This document shows, piece by piece, positions 6,207 through 7,193 of a DNA stretch of 7,193 nucleotides. The translations under genes were made by a program, and so were the position numbers. This DNA is from an uncultured Flavobacteriaceae bacterium (GTDB taxonomy: Bacteria; Bacteroidota; Bacteroidia; Flavobacteriales; Flavobacteriaceae), in assembly GCA_937901915.1 (NCBI GenBank), contig CALGUD010000088.1:1-7193 (forward strand), given 5' to 3'. Under the pieces are notes generated by a model, which searched no databases, was not told the DNA's origin, and was given only the letters and a program-made list of their open reading frames with translations. Each line of letters starts with the position of its first letter. The first letter of the stretch is position 1.

Positions 6207-6242
6207 ATTAAACCTCTTTTTAGAAAGCTGAGGGTTAATTTT
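6207..6242 (+). terminator. Possible weak terminator after lepA
   Basis: Positions 6207-6216 (attaaacctc) pair with 6230-6239 (gagggttaat), with one A-G mismatch and a 13-base loop that can add a cttt/aaag pairing. Only a short broken T stretch follows (ttttaatg). The location 27 bp past the lepA stop is right, but the hairpin is AT-rich and imperfect. Confidence 0.35.
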
Positions 6243-6386
6243 AATGATAATTTACAACATTTTCATAATCAACCTTATAAAATCAGCTTCCTTTAAATTT
6301 AGATTGGCTTTGTTCAATTTATCTTATTCTAAAATCAATGTGTATTATAAAATATTTTCATAAGTTTAGGCTGGTTAAATTTTAGA

Positions 6387-7193
6387 ATGAAAATATTACA
6401 TATAAGTGCAGAATGTTACCCGGTTGCAAAAGTTGGTGGTCTTGCCGACGTTGTCGGTGCTTTACCTAAATACCAGAGCAAAAAAGGTAATACTATAGAT
6501 GTTGTAATGCCCTTTTACGACAATCCTTATACAAAGAAAAGTCATTTTGAAGGTGTACACAATGCTGTCTTTAATCTAGGCGACAAAGGTTTTACTTACG
6601 AAATATTAAAACTGAACGGCCATAGCAACCTGGGTTATAATCTCTTTATGGTTAAAATACCGGGGCTTCTGGACCGGGAAAATGTGTATTCTTATGATGA
6701 CGATACGGAAAGATTTTCTGCATTTCAAATAGCTGTTCTGGATTGGGTTTTGCAATTACAGCAACAACCCGAAATTATTCATTGTCATGACCATCATACA
6801 GGTTTAGTCCCTTTTATGATGTCCCATTGTAATAAATATAATTCTTTAAAAAAAATACCCAGTATATTAACCATTCATAACGCCCAGTACCAGGGCTGGG
6901 TTGATTACAACAAATTACATTATATTCCTGATTTTGATGCTTCTAAATCCGGACTGCTTGATTGGAACGATCAGATTAACCCTTTAGCAGCAGCTATTAA
7001 GTGTGCATGGAAGGTAACTACGGTTTCTCCGGGTTATATGGAGGAATTAAAACAAAAAGCAAATGGACTGGAATCCCTTTTAGACCATGAAAGTCCTAAA
7101 GAATCAGGAATACTAAATGGTATAGATCCGGATTTCTGGAATCCTGGTAAAGATAGTATGATCATTGAGAATTATTCAGCCAAAACCCAGGCC
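6387..7193 (+). CDS. glgA: Glycogen synthase, N-terminal part (cut by window end)
   Basis: This is an ADP-glucose-type glycogen (starch) synthase of family GT5, which extends alpha-1,4-glucan chains in the cytoplasm. The 269 codons present cover the N-terminal Rossmann domain; about 200 more would be expected beyond the edge. Signatures are MKILHISAECYPVAKVGGLA (1-20), with the glucosyl-donor-binding KVGG motif at Lys15, ADVVGALP (20-27), HCHDHHTG (132-139), TIHNAQYQG (162-170), TVSPGY (212-217) and GILNGIDPDFWNP (241-253). The frame is open to the last base with no defect. The ATG at 6387 gives the family N-terminus. No Shine-Dalgarno sequence precedes it. TAAGTTTA (6361-6368) is a one-mismatch -7 box that would give a leader of about 15 bases. 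Other glg genes cannot be seen. Confidence 0.95.
   Translation, partial: MKILHISAECYPVAKVGGLADVVGALPKYQSKKGNTIDVVMPFYDNPYTKKSHFEGVHNAVFNLGDKGFTYEILKLNGHSNLGYNLFMVKIPGLLDRENVYSYDDDTERFSAFQIAVLDWVLQLQQQPEIIHCHDHHTGLVPFMMSHCNKYNSLKKIPSILTIHNAQYQGWVDYNKLHYIPDFDASKSGLLDWNDQINPLAAAIKCAWKVTTVSPGYMEELKQKANGLESLLDHESPKESGILNGIDPDFWNPGKDSMIIENYSAKTQA

Overview
The window looks like chromosome of a member of the Bacteroidota, most likely class Flavobacteriia. The grounds are an AT-rich base composition, near-absence of Shine-Dalgarno sequences before the genes, several matches to the Bacteroidota -7 promoter box TAnnTTTG, and proteins that resemble flavobacterial families from end to end. The content is mainly housekeeping. 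I see no mobile element, no CRISPR array, no defence island and no new multi-gene system. The points worth a second look are in the non-coding DNA and at gene starts.

Layout. Positions 1-358 hold no gene. They carry a 33-bp direct repeat (two copies 123 bp apart), a degenerate dispersed-type repeat, a long compound inverted repeat and a probable promoter for the tRNA. A tRNA with anticodon CAT (359-432) follows, with a clear rho-independent terminator (445-472). A perfect 15-bp-arm palindrome (521-552) and a strong -7 box come next, then rbfA (603-995). A LolC/LolE-type ABC permease (998-2197) starts two bases after the rbfA stop, so the two form an operon. The permease converges on dusB (minus strand, 2213-3208, GTG start) with a 15-bp gap. 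From the far side of dusB the plus strand carries a secreted PAP2-family phosphatase-like protein (3391-4248), lepA (4384-6180) and the first 269 codons of glycogen synthase glgA (6387 to the window end).

How the genes relate. rbfA (30S maturation), lepA (elongation factor 4), dusB (tRNA dihydrouridylation) and the tRNA all serve translation, but apart from rbfA-permease they appear to be separate transcription units. The permease (lipoprotein release from the inner membrane) and the PAP2 protein (signal peptide, probably periplasmic or outer-membrane-facing) belong to the envelope. glgA belongs to storage carbohydrate metabolism and probably begins another unit.

Most interesting observations: the rbfA -7 box ends four bases before the ATG, which predicts a leaderless or nearly leaderless mRNA. 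lepA has a leader with a stem-loop and a 15-codon ORF whose TGA overlaps the lepA ATG (ATGA). The PAP2 protein keeps its catalytic histidines but has altered residues in motifs C1 and C2.
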